Translations under genes and position numbers: made by a program
Source: Nanogingivalis sp963517825
GTDB lineage: Bacteria > Patescibacteriota > Saccharimonadia > Saccharimonadales > Saccharimonadaceae
Direction of reading: 5' to 3'
DNA length: 64,000 bases
Assembly: GCA_963517825.1 (NCBI GenBank)
Contig: CAUQGB010000001.1
Coordinates: 186,001 to 250,000, forward strand
Notes under the pieces: model-generated
What the model was told of the DNA's origin: nothing
The model's input: the letters and a program-made list of their open reading frames with translations, nothing else
The model's database searches: none
Part shown: piece after piece, positions 1-7,771 of the stretch
Layout: the number at the start of each line of letters is the position of its first letter
Position numbering within the stretch: position 1 is the stretch's first letter

Positions 1-407
1 AGATCTGAAATTGGCTTACCTTGTTCTTTAGCATAATTTTCAAGATTAGTCCTACGCCCAAATGACCATTGTGCTATACCGTAGCCAATACCATTACCTT
101 CTTCATTTAAATCTGGATTAAAATGATTCGATTCGCCCCAGAGGCTACCCATTATTCCAGCAACCTGTTCATCTGTGAACCCCTTAGATTTAAGAAAGTT
201 CCAGATTTTTTCAGCATTATCATTGCCTTCAAGGTTAATGTTAGCTGTTCCACTACTACTTGCTGGTGCGCAATCCTCTCCTGCATCATAGTAGATTATA
301 TCATTTAATTTATAGAAACGTTCATTAAACTCAGCTCTTGCAATATTTGAAAGGGCTGAAGTGAAAATGACTGACATTAATATAACTGATGATATTTTTT
401 TATACAT
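1..407 (-). CDS. Secreted phage-tail-lysozyme-like protein (C-terminus beyond window)
   Basis: The reverse strand reads from ATG at 407 to the window edge (135 codons seen). Residues 1-26 form a signal peptide (MYKKISSVILMSVIF, then a small-residue cleavage site near SNIARA). From about residue 55 it has the pattern of the phage tail lysozyme family (Phage_lysozyme2): KIWNFLKSKGF, EQVAGIMGSLWGES (a likely catalytic Glu), then GIGYGIAQWSFGRRTNLENY. Such domains cleave peptidoglycan glycan strands. It starts 3 bp after the stop of the M23 peptidase gene with AGGT just upstream, so the two are probably cotranscribed. Inference: it opens the cell wall for assembly of the secretion channel encoded upstream. 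The C-terminal part and full length cannot be judged. Confidence 0.8.
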   Translation of the reverse strand, partial: MYKKISSVILMSVIFTSALSNIARAEFNERFYKLNDIIYYDAGEDCAPASSSGTANINLEGNDNAEKIWNFLKSKGFTDEQVAGIMGSLWGESNHFNPDLNEEGNGIGYGIAQWSFGRRTNLENYAKEQGKPISD

Positions 408-410
408 AAT

Positions 411-3400
411 TTATTTACCTATTATTGATATTGGATCGAAATGATTTCCTCCAGAAACTGCTTTACCTTTATAGAATTCTAAATGTAGGTGCGGTTCGAA
501 TGTGTTTGGCCCTCCGGAACCCCAGCCACCAATTCGACCAATCATATCGCCTTTTTTGACACTATCGCCTGCGTTTTTGTAGCCAGCACTCATATGACAG
601 TATAAGCTTTCGATATCAGAACCTGTAGCTTCCTTGTGTGAAATTATTCGTAGATGTGGACCGCATCCTCGAGACGAATCTCCGCTTGCGTCCGAAATTA
701 CACCATCTGCAACAGCATATACTGGTATACCTTCTCCACCACCAAGATCTACACCGGTATGAACACATCCATTAAATTCGCAATCAATTGGGAGGTTTCT
801 TGGCCCATAAGGTGAGTTTATTATCAATTCACCTTCTAGTGGTGATGCGAATTTAGATTTAGCATTTGCAATTTCTTCACTTGATGGACCGCCTTCTCTA
901 GATGATTTTTTATTTCCACTATTTCCACCTCCACTACTTGAATCTGGCTTAAATTCCTCATTCATACCCATCTCTGTTCGAAGATCAGTCAAAAATAGTG
1001 AATACCAGTTTGCTCTATCATTTTTTTCGGTATTGCAAATTCCACCACGAGTTTCATCGTCATCATCTTCTGATGTTCCGATTGGTGATTTTCGGTTGAA
1101 GCAATATTTATCATATTTTTTCATTCTTTCACTCATTGTGAATGTATTTAGGAGGTTATTATTCTCACTGGTGTCATCTTTCTCGACGATATCACCCCAT
1201 TCTTTAAGCTTATTAACAACTTCCTCGGTATCAGTTTCAGCAATACCCATATCAATACCAGTATAAACATTACAAAAAATATCGGTTGCAGCACCAGTAT
1301 CTGTAATTGATTTATCTTCACAGGTTTCCATATTAGCTGCGAAGTTTGCGTTATTAGCTGCACTTACTCCTGGTGTAATTGATGCAAACGATCTTTGTGC
1401 TCCGCCAATTATTGATGGCAATAAACCTTTAATTGAGCCCAAAGTTCCAACATAGGGCATCATATTGCTTACAATTGAACCCAAGAAAGTATGCCGTGTA
1501 GTTGGATCAAATGGACTGTGAGTTTTTCGAATGTCTTCAGCATTTTCAGCAATTTGACGGTCGGTTTCTTGGCGAAATGCAATTGCTTGAGATTTAGTTA
1601 AAACTCCACCACTTCCAGCCATTGAGTTCTTTGCCATCATTGCTGCAGATCCTGACATTATAGCATTTCCAAAATTCTCGCCGGTTGTTGAATCATTTAG
1701 AATTGTACCGGTTACACCTTCACTTACATATTTCGAAATCGCACCCATGGCTTGATTTTTTAGTATCTCTGCAGCAGCAGAAAGAGCTAATCCTAGTGCT
1801 ACTGTCCATATTGCTGCTTTTACAACATCGCCAATACACCCCAAAAAACCAGTCCCCATACATTTAAGTATTGTTAATGCTACTTGAGCTATACCTACTG
1901 CCGCAGTAACTATACCCGCAACTTTACAGCTTTGTCGTATAAACCAACCCACCATTCCTGTAGTTAATGTATTCATTAAACTTGCGAACCATCCAGTAAT
2001 TCCAACCTGGTAGTCTTTTGCTGAATCATCTAATTTCGAAATTCGGGCGTCATAAGCTACTGCCCTCCACCCTTGCGATTCAGTAGCGCTTTTGATACGG
2101 TCGTTATTTGATGTGGAATCTGCAAAAAAAGCAAAAGCGTTTTTTAATCTTGAAGTATTGGAATTTTTACTATCAGGATTTTTGTTTTCTTTAGAATCTT
2201 TTTTATTGGCGATTCCCATTAAATTATTACCTTGCGCCGTAACTTCTTGCTGGGTTGCTTCACCGGCTTTAATTTTTGAAGCCATCGAGAGAAAAGATAA
2301 ACCAAATTGAGCTAGCACTTCAACTTTAGCCACTTTAGCAACACTCCAACCCATTGATACTAATGCATAAACTCCACAAACTTTATCTACGGAATTTAAG
2401 CTATTTAAAGAACTACTTGCACCTTCAAGTATTTCCAACCCCATGGCTGCTTTTTCGGATGCATTTCTTGCACCTTTTTTAAGCTTATCTTTGTATGTTT
2501 TTAGTTTTTCTTTAACTTTTTTAGTTCCTTCATCACCTTTTTGTGCTTTATTTTTACCTTTGTCATCAACATCTTCTTTATCATCTGGTAATTTTTTAGA
2601 ATCAGTTTCCCCATCTTTACTATGGTTGTTTGCTGTTTTCTTTATATCTTCATCAATTTCTTCTTCAGTTTTACCTTTGTTATCCTTTTTTACTTTTGTA
2701 AAATTAAACCAACTCTTGAGCTTTTGCCAAGATTTATCAAGAAAAGATGCAAAACGCCCACTAAAACCACGGCGAAAAGCTTGCCGCACATCTGGGTTTT
2801 TGGTTAAAATATTTTTAATATCCTTAGAAGAATTATTTATTTCAATATTTCTACCATCTTTAATGTAGGTTAGTTTTGAAATTTTTTTCCTTCCAAATAA
2901 GCTTTCTCCCTCTGATAAATCAACTTTAAAACCAGCTTTTTCAAGATTTTTAATATTTCGATCTGTTACTTTTGACATTCGGCAAACTAAACCTGCTGGC
3001 TTACAATTAGTACCTTTTATTTTCAGCTTCATCACTTTAACAGCACGATTATTCATACTTATTGCAGGCGTATTAAGTTTCTCAGTAGCAATTTCTCCCA
3101 TATGAACTTGAATAAGTGAAGCAATTCCTGTTGAAATTACAAAAATAAATGCACCACAACCACCAATAAGGCCGCCCGCTGCTGTCATCGCTCCTTTATT
3201 CTTAATGAATGATTTTGCAAGGTTTTTCCAACCACCTCCTGCTGGGTTTGCTGCATTTCGAGATTTATGAGTTCCACCGCCGCTCACATTGTTTTGCCAA
3301 CCGCCAGATTGAGTTGGTTTTGAATCTTTCGAAAGTGTTTCGGAATCGCTAATTTCAGAATTTGAAGCAGTAGAAGTTGAAGAATTTTCGGCGCTCGCCA

Positions 3401-3548
3401 AAGCAGACGGATTATAACCGTCATTTCCGCGAATAACTTCAGCGCTTCCCCATCTACTTTTTGCTCGTTCAAGCGCAGATTGATTCGAGTCACTTAAGTC
3501 GCTAAAATCAAGATTTTCATCTCTTTCGAAATCTCTAGCTGCTCCCAT
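411..3548 (-). CDS. Large membrane protein with C-terminal M23 (LytM) peptidase domain
   Basis: 1045 aa. Residues 1-110 are polar and Ser/Asn-rich. One strong membrane segment lies near 118-145 (Ala/Gly-rich, then IFVISTGIASLI). A Lys/Glu/Asp-rich spacer follows at about 290-370, and further hydrophobic helices lie around 540-620. The C-terminus is a lysostaphin-type M23 domain with the metal-site motifs H930-T-G-V-D934 and H1020-L-H1022, so a Zn-dependent peptidoglycan endopeptidase activity is likely. It is the fifth gene of the minus-strand secretion operon and probably acts outside the membrane to thread the apparatus through the wall. AGGAATAG precedes ATG 3548. A good internal promoter lies in the 63-bp gap upstream. 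The middle region matches nothing I recognise. Confidence 0.85.
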   Translation of the reverse strand: MGAARDFERDENLDFSDLSDSNQSALERAKSRWGSAEVIRGNDGYNPSALASAENSSTSTASNSEISDSETLSKDSKPTQSGGWQNNVSGGGTHKSRNAANPAGGGWKNLAKSFIKNKGAMTAAGGLIGGCGAFIFVISTGIASLIQVHMGEIATEKLNTPAISMNNRAVKVMKLKIKGTNCKPAGLVCRMSKVTDRNIKNLEKAGFKVDLSEGESLFGRKKISKLTYIKDGRNIEINNSSKDIKNILTKNPDVRQAFRRGFSGRFASFLDKSWQKLKSWFNFTKVKKDNKGKTEEEIDEDIKKTANNHSKDGETDSKKLPDDKEDVDDKGKNKAQKGDEGTKKVKEKLKTYKDKLKKGARNASEKAAMGLEILEGASSSLNSLNSVDKVCGVYALVSMGWSVAKVAKVEVLAQFGLSFLSMASKIKAGEATQQEVTAQGNNLMGIANKKDSKENKNPDSKNSNTSRLKNAFAFFADSTSNNDRIKSATESQGWRAVAYDARISKLDDSAKDYQVGITGWFASLMNTLTTGMVGWFIRQSCKVAGIVTAAVGIAQVALTILKCMGTGFLGCIGDVVKAAIWTVALGLALSAAAEILKNQAMGAISKYVSEGVTGTILNDSTTGENFGNAIMSGSAAMMAKNSMAGSGGVLTKSQAIAFRQETDRQIAENAEDIRKTHSPFDPTTRHTFLGSIVSNMMPYVGTLGSIKGLLPSIIGGAQRSFASITPGVSAANNANFAANMETCEDKSITDTGAATDIFCNVYTGIDMGIAETDTEEVVNKLKEWGDIVEKDDTSENNNLLNTFTMSERMKKYDKYCFNRKSPIGTSEDDDDETRGGICNTEKNDRANWYSLFLTDLRTEMGMNEEFKPDSSSGGGNSGNKKSSREGGPSSEEIANAKSKFASPLEGELIINSPYGPRNLPIDCEFNGCVHTGVDLGGGEGIPVYAVADGVISDASGDSSRGCGPHLRIISHKEATGSDIESLYCHMSAGYKNAGDSVKKGDMIGRIGGWGSGGPNTFEPHLHLEFYKGKAVSGGNHFDPISIIGK

Positions 3549-3580
3549 TCTATTCCTAAAACTCTATAATTTATAAATTA

Positions 3581-3609
3581 ATTTTACCATATTTACGCTT
3601 GTGCTTCAA
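3581..3609 (-). promoter_or_regulatory. Internal promoter before the M23 gene
   Basis: On the minus strand TTGAAG (3604-3609), a 17-nt spacer and TAAAAT (3581-3586). It lies between virB4 and the M23 peptidase gene and could uncouple expression of the two hydrolases from the ATPase genes. Confidence 0.5.
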
Positions 3610-3611
3610 GC

Positions 3612-5471
3612 TTAAAATAATTCATTCGGGTCGGCGTAGCCGTTAGTCATCATATTGTCACCTTGGCGGTTTTTTGAACTATTTGGGCTTGTTGAAATTA
3701 GCTGATGTTCGGTATCGCTGGCGATGATTTGAATATGAACGTGATTTTGGCCTGCAAAGAATAATCCTTGCCCAACCGGGAAGTTTGAAAGGCGCTTTCG
3801 TTCTTCTTCAGTTAATTTAAAGACATCGCTCAAAACATCAACTGCGCTTGAAGATTGCTTTAGAAGCAGCTGCATAGAGCTGTTCGAAACAATCGCTCGA
3901 CCCATTTTCGAACCCATGAAGTCTTCAACGTCCTGAGAAATCGTGGTAAGACCAAGGTAATATTTTCGTGCGCGTTTTGCAAGGCTAAACAAAAAGTTTG
4001 CAGAATCGTCATATTTCATTAACTGCCAAGCTTCATCAACAATTAGCATTCGTTTTTTCTGTTCAGAACGTACAATATTCCAAATGTGTGAAAGTACGAT
4101 ATACATCGCAACTGGGCGAAGTTCATCTTCAAGGTCGCGAATATTAAATACCACCATCGAGTTATTGATATCAATATTTGACTGCTGCGAGAAAATTCCT
4201 GCGAAAGTTCCAGTGGTATATTTTCGAAGGCGTTGTGCCAAGCTTGGTCCACTTCCATCCATGTGAACTAAGGTATCGTAAAGGTTGTGAATTGTTGGCG
4301 GTGTTGAATTGTGTGTGAGAGGATCTGAAGTGATTCCTGCTCGTGCATAGGTGTCGATAATCGCCTGGTCAAGATCAGCTTCTTCATTTGGCGAAAGTCC
4401 AATAGATTGCCCGGCACTTGTTCCTCCAAGCATCAAGCGAAATAGACCGTGAAGTGTCACGATATTTGCACGAAGCGCATTATCTGCTTCTTCGGCATCA
4501 ATAACGTGTGGCAGATCGAAAGGATTGATTCGAACATCCGAGTTTAAACTGAGTCGAATATAGCTTCCGCCAACAGCATCGCTCAATTTTTGATATTCAT
4601 TTTCTGGGTCAATAATTAAGACTTCTGCACCCATCATCATCGTTCGAAGAGCCTCAAGTTTCACGGTGAAAGATTTACCGGCACCAGATTTTGCGAAAAC
4701 CACCATGTTGGCGTTTTCAAGCGTGTATCGGTCGAAAATCACTAATCCGTTATTGTGCATATTAACGCCATAAAGAACACCATTTTCTTGGGTTAAATCG
4801 GCAGAAGTAAATGGAAATGAAGTTGAAATTGCGCCAGTGTTCATGTTTCGCCGAATTTGTAATTGGTCGGAAAGTTGTGGTACGGCAGATTTCAAACCTT
4901 GTTCTTGCTGGCTTGATGCAACTTTAGAGAACAGCATTTGCTGGCCGAGCATTGTTTCAACTTTGCTTCGAACAAAATTAAGCTCGTCAAGACTATCGGC
5001 ATAAATTGTTAAATATAAGCCAAAACGGAAGAATTTTTCGGCACCAAGTTGCAATTGATCACGGAGTTCCTCGGCGTCGTTTAAAGCAGCTTCAAGTGCT
5101 GGATCGCGGGTTCTACCTTTTTCATTATTGATTGCAAGGTCGGCTTCTAGCTGAGTCACTTTTCGGCGAAGGTTTTTCATAACGATTTCAGTTTCAACTG
5201 GGTAAATAAACATTGAAACATCTAAAACTTCATCGGCGTTCAAGATTGGAGAAGCCCAACCTGTGTAAAGTTGTCGAGGATAACCATAAACATAAATTGT
5301 CTGACCATATTTTGTGCCAAGCCGAAAATAGCTCGAATGAAATTCAAGACTTGATGGCGCGATAAGGTCACGCAGAGTATTAATACCAGTTAAAAACGCT
5401 TGTTCAACTTCAGCTTGCTCTTGAGCACGTTGCTGTGCTGCAATATCGACTGCATCTTTTTTCTTACCCAT
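3612..5471 (-). CDS. virB4: VirB4-family type IV secretion ATPase
   Basis: 619 aa. The N-terminal half (about 40-250) is the VirB4/TraC-type domain. The C-terminal half is a RecA-like motor with Walker A S262-GAGKS-F at about 262-268 and Walker B MLIVDEAW at about 475-482. This family energises type IV secretion channels and pilus assembly at the cytoplasmic face of the inner membrane. The length is somewhat short against VirB4 of Gram-negative bacteria (about 790 aa), as is usual for PrgI-type systems of Gram-positives and Patescibacteria. It starts 2 nt after the stop of the TraC-like gene, so the two are translationally linked. No VirD4-type coupling ATPase is present in this window. Confidence 0.93.
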   Translation of the reverse strand: MGKKKDAVDIAAQQRAQEQAEVEQAFLTGINTLRDLIAPSSLEFHSSYFRLGTKYGQTIYVYGYPRQLYTGWASPILNADEVLDVSMFIYPVETEIVMKNLRRKVTQLEADLAINNEKGRTRDPALEAALNDAEELRDQLQLGAEKFFRFGLYLTIYADSLDELNFVRSKVETMLGQQMLFSKVASSQQEQGLKSAVPQLSDQLQIRRNMNTGAISTSFPFTSADLTQENGVLYGVNMHNNGLVIFDRYTLENANMVVFAKSGAGKSFTVKLEALRTMMMGAEVLIIDPENEYQKLSDAVGGSYIRLSLNSDVRINPFDLPHVIDAEEADNALRANIVTLHGLFRLMLGGTSAGQSIGLSPNEEADLDQAIIDTYARAGITSDPLTHNSTPPTIHNLYDTLVHMDGSGPSLAQRLRKYTTGTFAGIFSQQSNIDINNSMVVFNIRDLEDELRPVAMYIVLSHIWNIVRSEQKKRMLIVDEAWQLMKYDDSANFLFSLAKRARKYYLGLTTISQDVEDFMGSKMGRAIVSNSSMQLLLKQSSSAVDVLSDVFKLTEEERKRLSNFPVGQGLFFAGQNHVHIQIIASDTEHQLISTSPNSSKNRQGDNMMTNGYADPNELF

Positions 5472-5473
5472 AA

Positions 5474-6232
5474 CTAAAATCCTCCTTGATTTGGTCGCTC
5501 ACCTTCAGCTTTTCGAACGAATAAACTTGCCGTATCACGAAAATCTCCCAAAGGCTCATAAACTGCCGTATCGGGATTATAGACATTGTAATAAAGTTCA
5601 CCAAGTTCTTTAGTATTTAACTGAACAGACTTAATTCCCATTTGGTAAAGACCACCAGTAATTGAATCAACACGTTTTTTAATTTCTTCACGTGCTTTAT
5701 CCCAAGTATTGCGATCGATTTTCGAAACTTGAGCGCCTGGTTTTGCAAAAATTTTACCAAAAAATCCTTTTGCTGAACCTTTTAGATTTGTTATATCACC
5801 GCTCGGGTAATAAGGAATTACGATAAAAAAAGATTTATCCATTATATTTGCACTTCGACTTAGGCTGTCAATGAAGTTAATATAATCTTCCATCAAATCA
5901 CTGAGTAACATATTATCTTGAGCTACTTGGATTTCGGCTAATCTATTTAAATATGGCTCAATATCAACACGCTGTGAACGAACCAAAATTTGAATTGGAA
6001 AAGTTAACGCATTTAAGAAGCTTTGGTAAGAATATTCAACACCTTCTCGTTCTCGTGCACTCATAAGGTCGAAGTTGATTGATTTACAAGCAACGACAGC
6101 GCGAAAGCTTCCGTCGCGCATCACAACCATTCCTTCGCGTAGTTCTGCGATTTCAAGTGAATTTTGCGTTGAAAGTGGATTTGCCGGATTATTTACGTTT
6201 GTTTGATTCTGATTGATTTGATTATTATTCAT
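5474..6232 (-). CDS. TraC-like domain protein of the PrgI-type secretion locus
   Basis: 252 aa, no signal peptide or clear membrane helix. The first 25 residues are Asn/Gln-rich. The core LREGMVVMRDGSFRAVV, followed by SYQSFLNALTFPIQILVRS, is the signature of the small TraC-like proteins that sit between prgI and virB4 in Gram-positive and Patescibacteria secretion loci. It resembles the N-terminal domain of VirB4/TraC ATPases without the motor. It begins 1 bp after the prgI stop and ends 2 bp before virB4. Inference: a cytoplasmic-face partner of VirB4. The biochemical role is not known to me. Confidence 0.8.
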   Translation of the reverse strand: MNNNQINQNQTNVNNPANPLSTQNSLEIAELREGMVVMRDGSFRAVVACKSINFDLMSAREREGVEYSYQSFLNALTFPIQILVRSQRVDIEPYLNRLAEIQVAQDNMLLSDLMEDYINFIDSLSRSANIMDKSFFIVIPYYPSGDITNLKGSAKGFFGKIFAKPGAQVSKIDRNTWDKAREEIKKRVDSITGGLYQMGIKSVQLNTKELGELYYNVYNPDTAVYEPLGDFRDTASLFVRKAEGERPNQGGF

Positions 6233-6233
6233 A

Positions 6234-7658
6234 TTACCTCAATGAAATTATTACTTCTTTTTCACCCAAGTCGACCTCTTTCGAATTTTCTTGGGCTGTT
6301 CTCTCTTTATCTGCTAACTTATTCGCTTGTCGCGCAAGTGTTTCGACTGAAAGATCTTTTCCCTCTGAAACTAGTCTTTTCATTTCTGCACTGATTTCCT
6401 TTACAGACTCTTTCTCTGTGAGATGTTTTCTATTTATGAAAGGATTATTTTCAGGATTGGTTGAAATTCGAATTTTTGGGTCTCTTTTTTCACGTTCAAC
6501 AGTTTCGTTAATTTGTTTAATTCTTTCAAAACTGTTATTAATTCCTTCTAAATTTTGGTTAAAATTATTTGGTGGATTTTCGAAATTATTTTGTGAAGTT
6601 TCTTGCTGTTCGACTGGTTGCGGAGCTGGTGGTGTGAAATTCGAAAGAGGCTGTGGTGAGGATTGCACAAATTGTTGTACTTGTGGCTGGTTTTGTTGCC
6701 AGTTTGGTAAAATAACCTTTTGATTTATTGAATCTGGATAGGGGTTGTAATTTAATTGAATATTTTCATCAAAGTTTTGTTGTGGTTGGGTCTGCCAATT
6801 ATGATTTTGTGTTGGTTGCTGATTCCAGTTTTGCCAATTATTCGAAAATGCCTCATTTTTTATTTGAGGTTGATTTTGGCTAAAATTCATCTGGTAATAG
6901 TTATGCTGATTTTGTGAGAAGGATGTTGGTTGGGTCTGCGTAGAACTTAAAACTTGAATATCTTCAAATTTAATATTATCCGAACCTTCATATCGATGTC
7001 TAGGGTCGAAATAATAAGTTTTATCCTGAATATTCTCAGAATTTTCATTTGTAAATTGAGCTAGGTTTCGAGCCATATCGAGATTCTGCATAATTTGCTG
7101 TTTTCGTCGGCGGTCGTGCTGGCTCAACAGACTATCAACATTTGAAGAGATTCGTGAGTTGTCAAACATATCTTCTGCTGTACGAGCTTCGTTTGAATAT
7201 TCTTCGCGAACCGTTGTGTTAACTGGTGCGATAGAATGCTTAATCGCCCATCCTTCTGTGTCAACAATATCTGCCAAATAGCTAAGCCTGCGTGAAGCTT
7301 CATTTTGAGAAATATCTTTTATGAGACTTTCTTCTTTATTTTCTGGCGCTGAAATTTGAATTAAATGCTCCACTCCATCTGGCTGCCAAAAACGCTTATT
7401 CGGTTTTAGGTAAAATGAAACAACTGCTGCGAGGTAAGTCTCCATTGGTTGGTCTTTTCGAAGCGGTAAGGCAAGTGCGCCAAAAAAGATAATTACAGGT
7501 AGCGGCAAAATAATAAGACCTGGAAAAATTCCCCAAAGAAAAATATCTAGCGCAATACAACCCGCCACTATAATCAGGTAAATGAATTGCCGAAAATTAA
7601 ACGGCCCAAGCAATTTGTCATCAGCCTCAACATCTTGAGGAACTTTATAAACGCTCAT
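6234..7658 (-). CDS. PrgI family membrane protein with long Gln/Asn-rich tail
   Basis: 474 aa. Residues 1-115 form a PrgI domain: MSVYKVPQDVEADDKL, two adjacent membrane helices (about 27-70), then LRKDQPMETYLAAVVSFYLKPNKRFWQPD. PrgI proteins are VirB3-like inner-membrane parts of type IV secretion systems. Residues about 115-220 are charged, about 230-400 are very rich in Gln, Asn and Pro, and the last 80 are charged and helical (probably cytoplasmic). The tail is unusually long compared with plain PrgI proteins of about 100-130 aa. It is first in the group after the terminator-like hairpin at 7739-7771. Only AAAGG directly at the ATG and a distant GGAG are seen as ribosome-binding signals. 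Confidence 0.85.
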   Translation of the reverse strand: MSVYKVPQDVEADDKLLGPFNFRQFIYLIIVAGCIALDIFLWGIFPGLIILPLPVIIFFGALALPLRKDQPMETYLAAVVSFYLKPNKRFWQPDGVEHLIQISAPENKEESLIKDISQNEASRRLSYLADIVDTEGWAIKHSIAPVNTTVREEYSNEARTAEDMFDNSRISSNVDSLLSQHDRRRKQQIMQNLDMARNLAQFTNENSENIQDKTYYFDPRHRYEGSDNIKFEDIQVLSSTQTQPTSFSQNQHNYYQMNFSQNQPQIKNEAFSNNWQNWNQQPTQNHNWQTQPQQNFDENIQLNYNPYPDSINQKVILPNWQQNQPQVQQFVQSSPQPLSNFTPPAPQPVEQQETSQNNFENPPNNFNQNLEGINNSFERIKQINETVEREKRDPKIRISTNPENNPFINRKHLTEKESVKEISAEMKRLVSEGKDLSVETLARQANKLADKERTAQENSKEVDLGEKEVIISLR

Positions 7659-7738
7659 CCTTTATTTGCCCACTTCTCCTTATTTCAATAGTATTAATTT
7701 TAACATATTTTCGAAAAAAAATAAAGCTTTAAAAATTA

Positions 7739-7771
7739 AAATAGGCAAAAACATTCAGGTTCTGCCTATTT
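7739..7771 (-). terminator. Hairpin over the virB6-like stop codon
   Basis: AAATAGGCA (7739-7747) pairs with TGCCTATTT (7763-7771); on the minus strand a T-rich run follows. The TAG stop of the VirB6-like gene (7766-7768) lies inside the stem. Probably a partial terminator between the VirB6-like gene and prgI. Confidence 0.55.

Noticed and set aside
2443..2868. Plus-strand open frame of 141 codons opposite the M23 gene
   Set aside because: Ser/Leu/Phe-rich mirror of a Lys/Glu-rich coding region; no ribosome site; lies fully inside a gene with clear domains.
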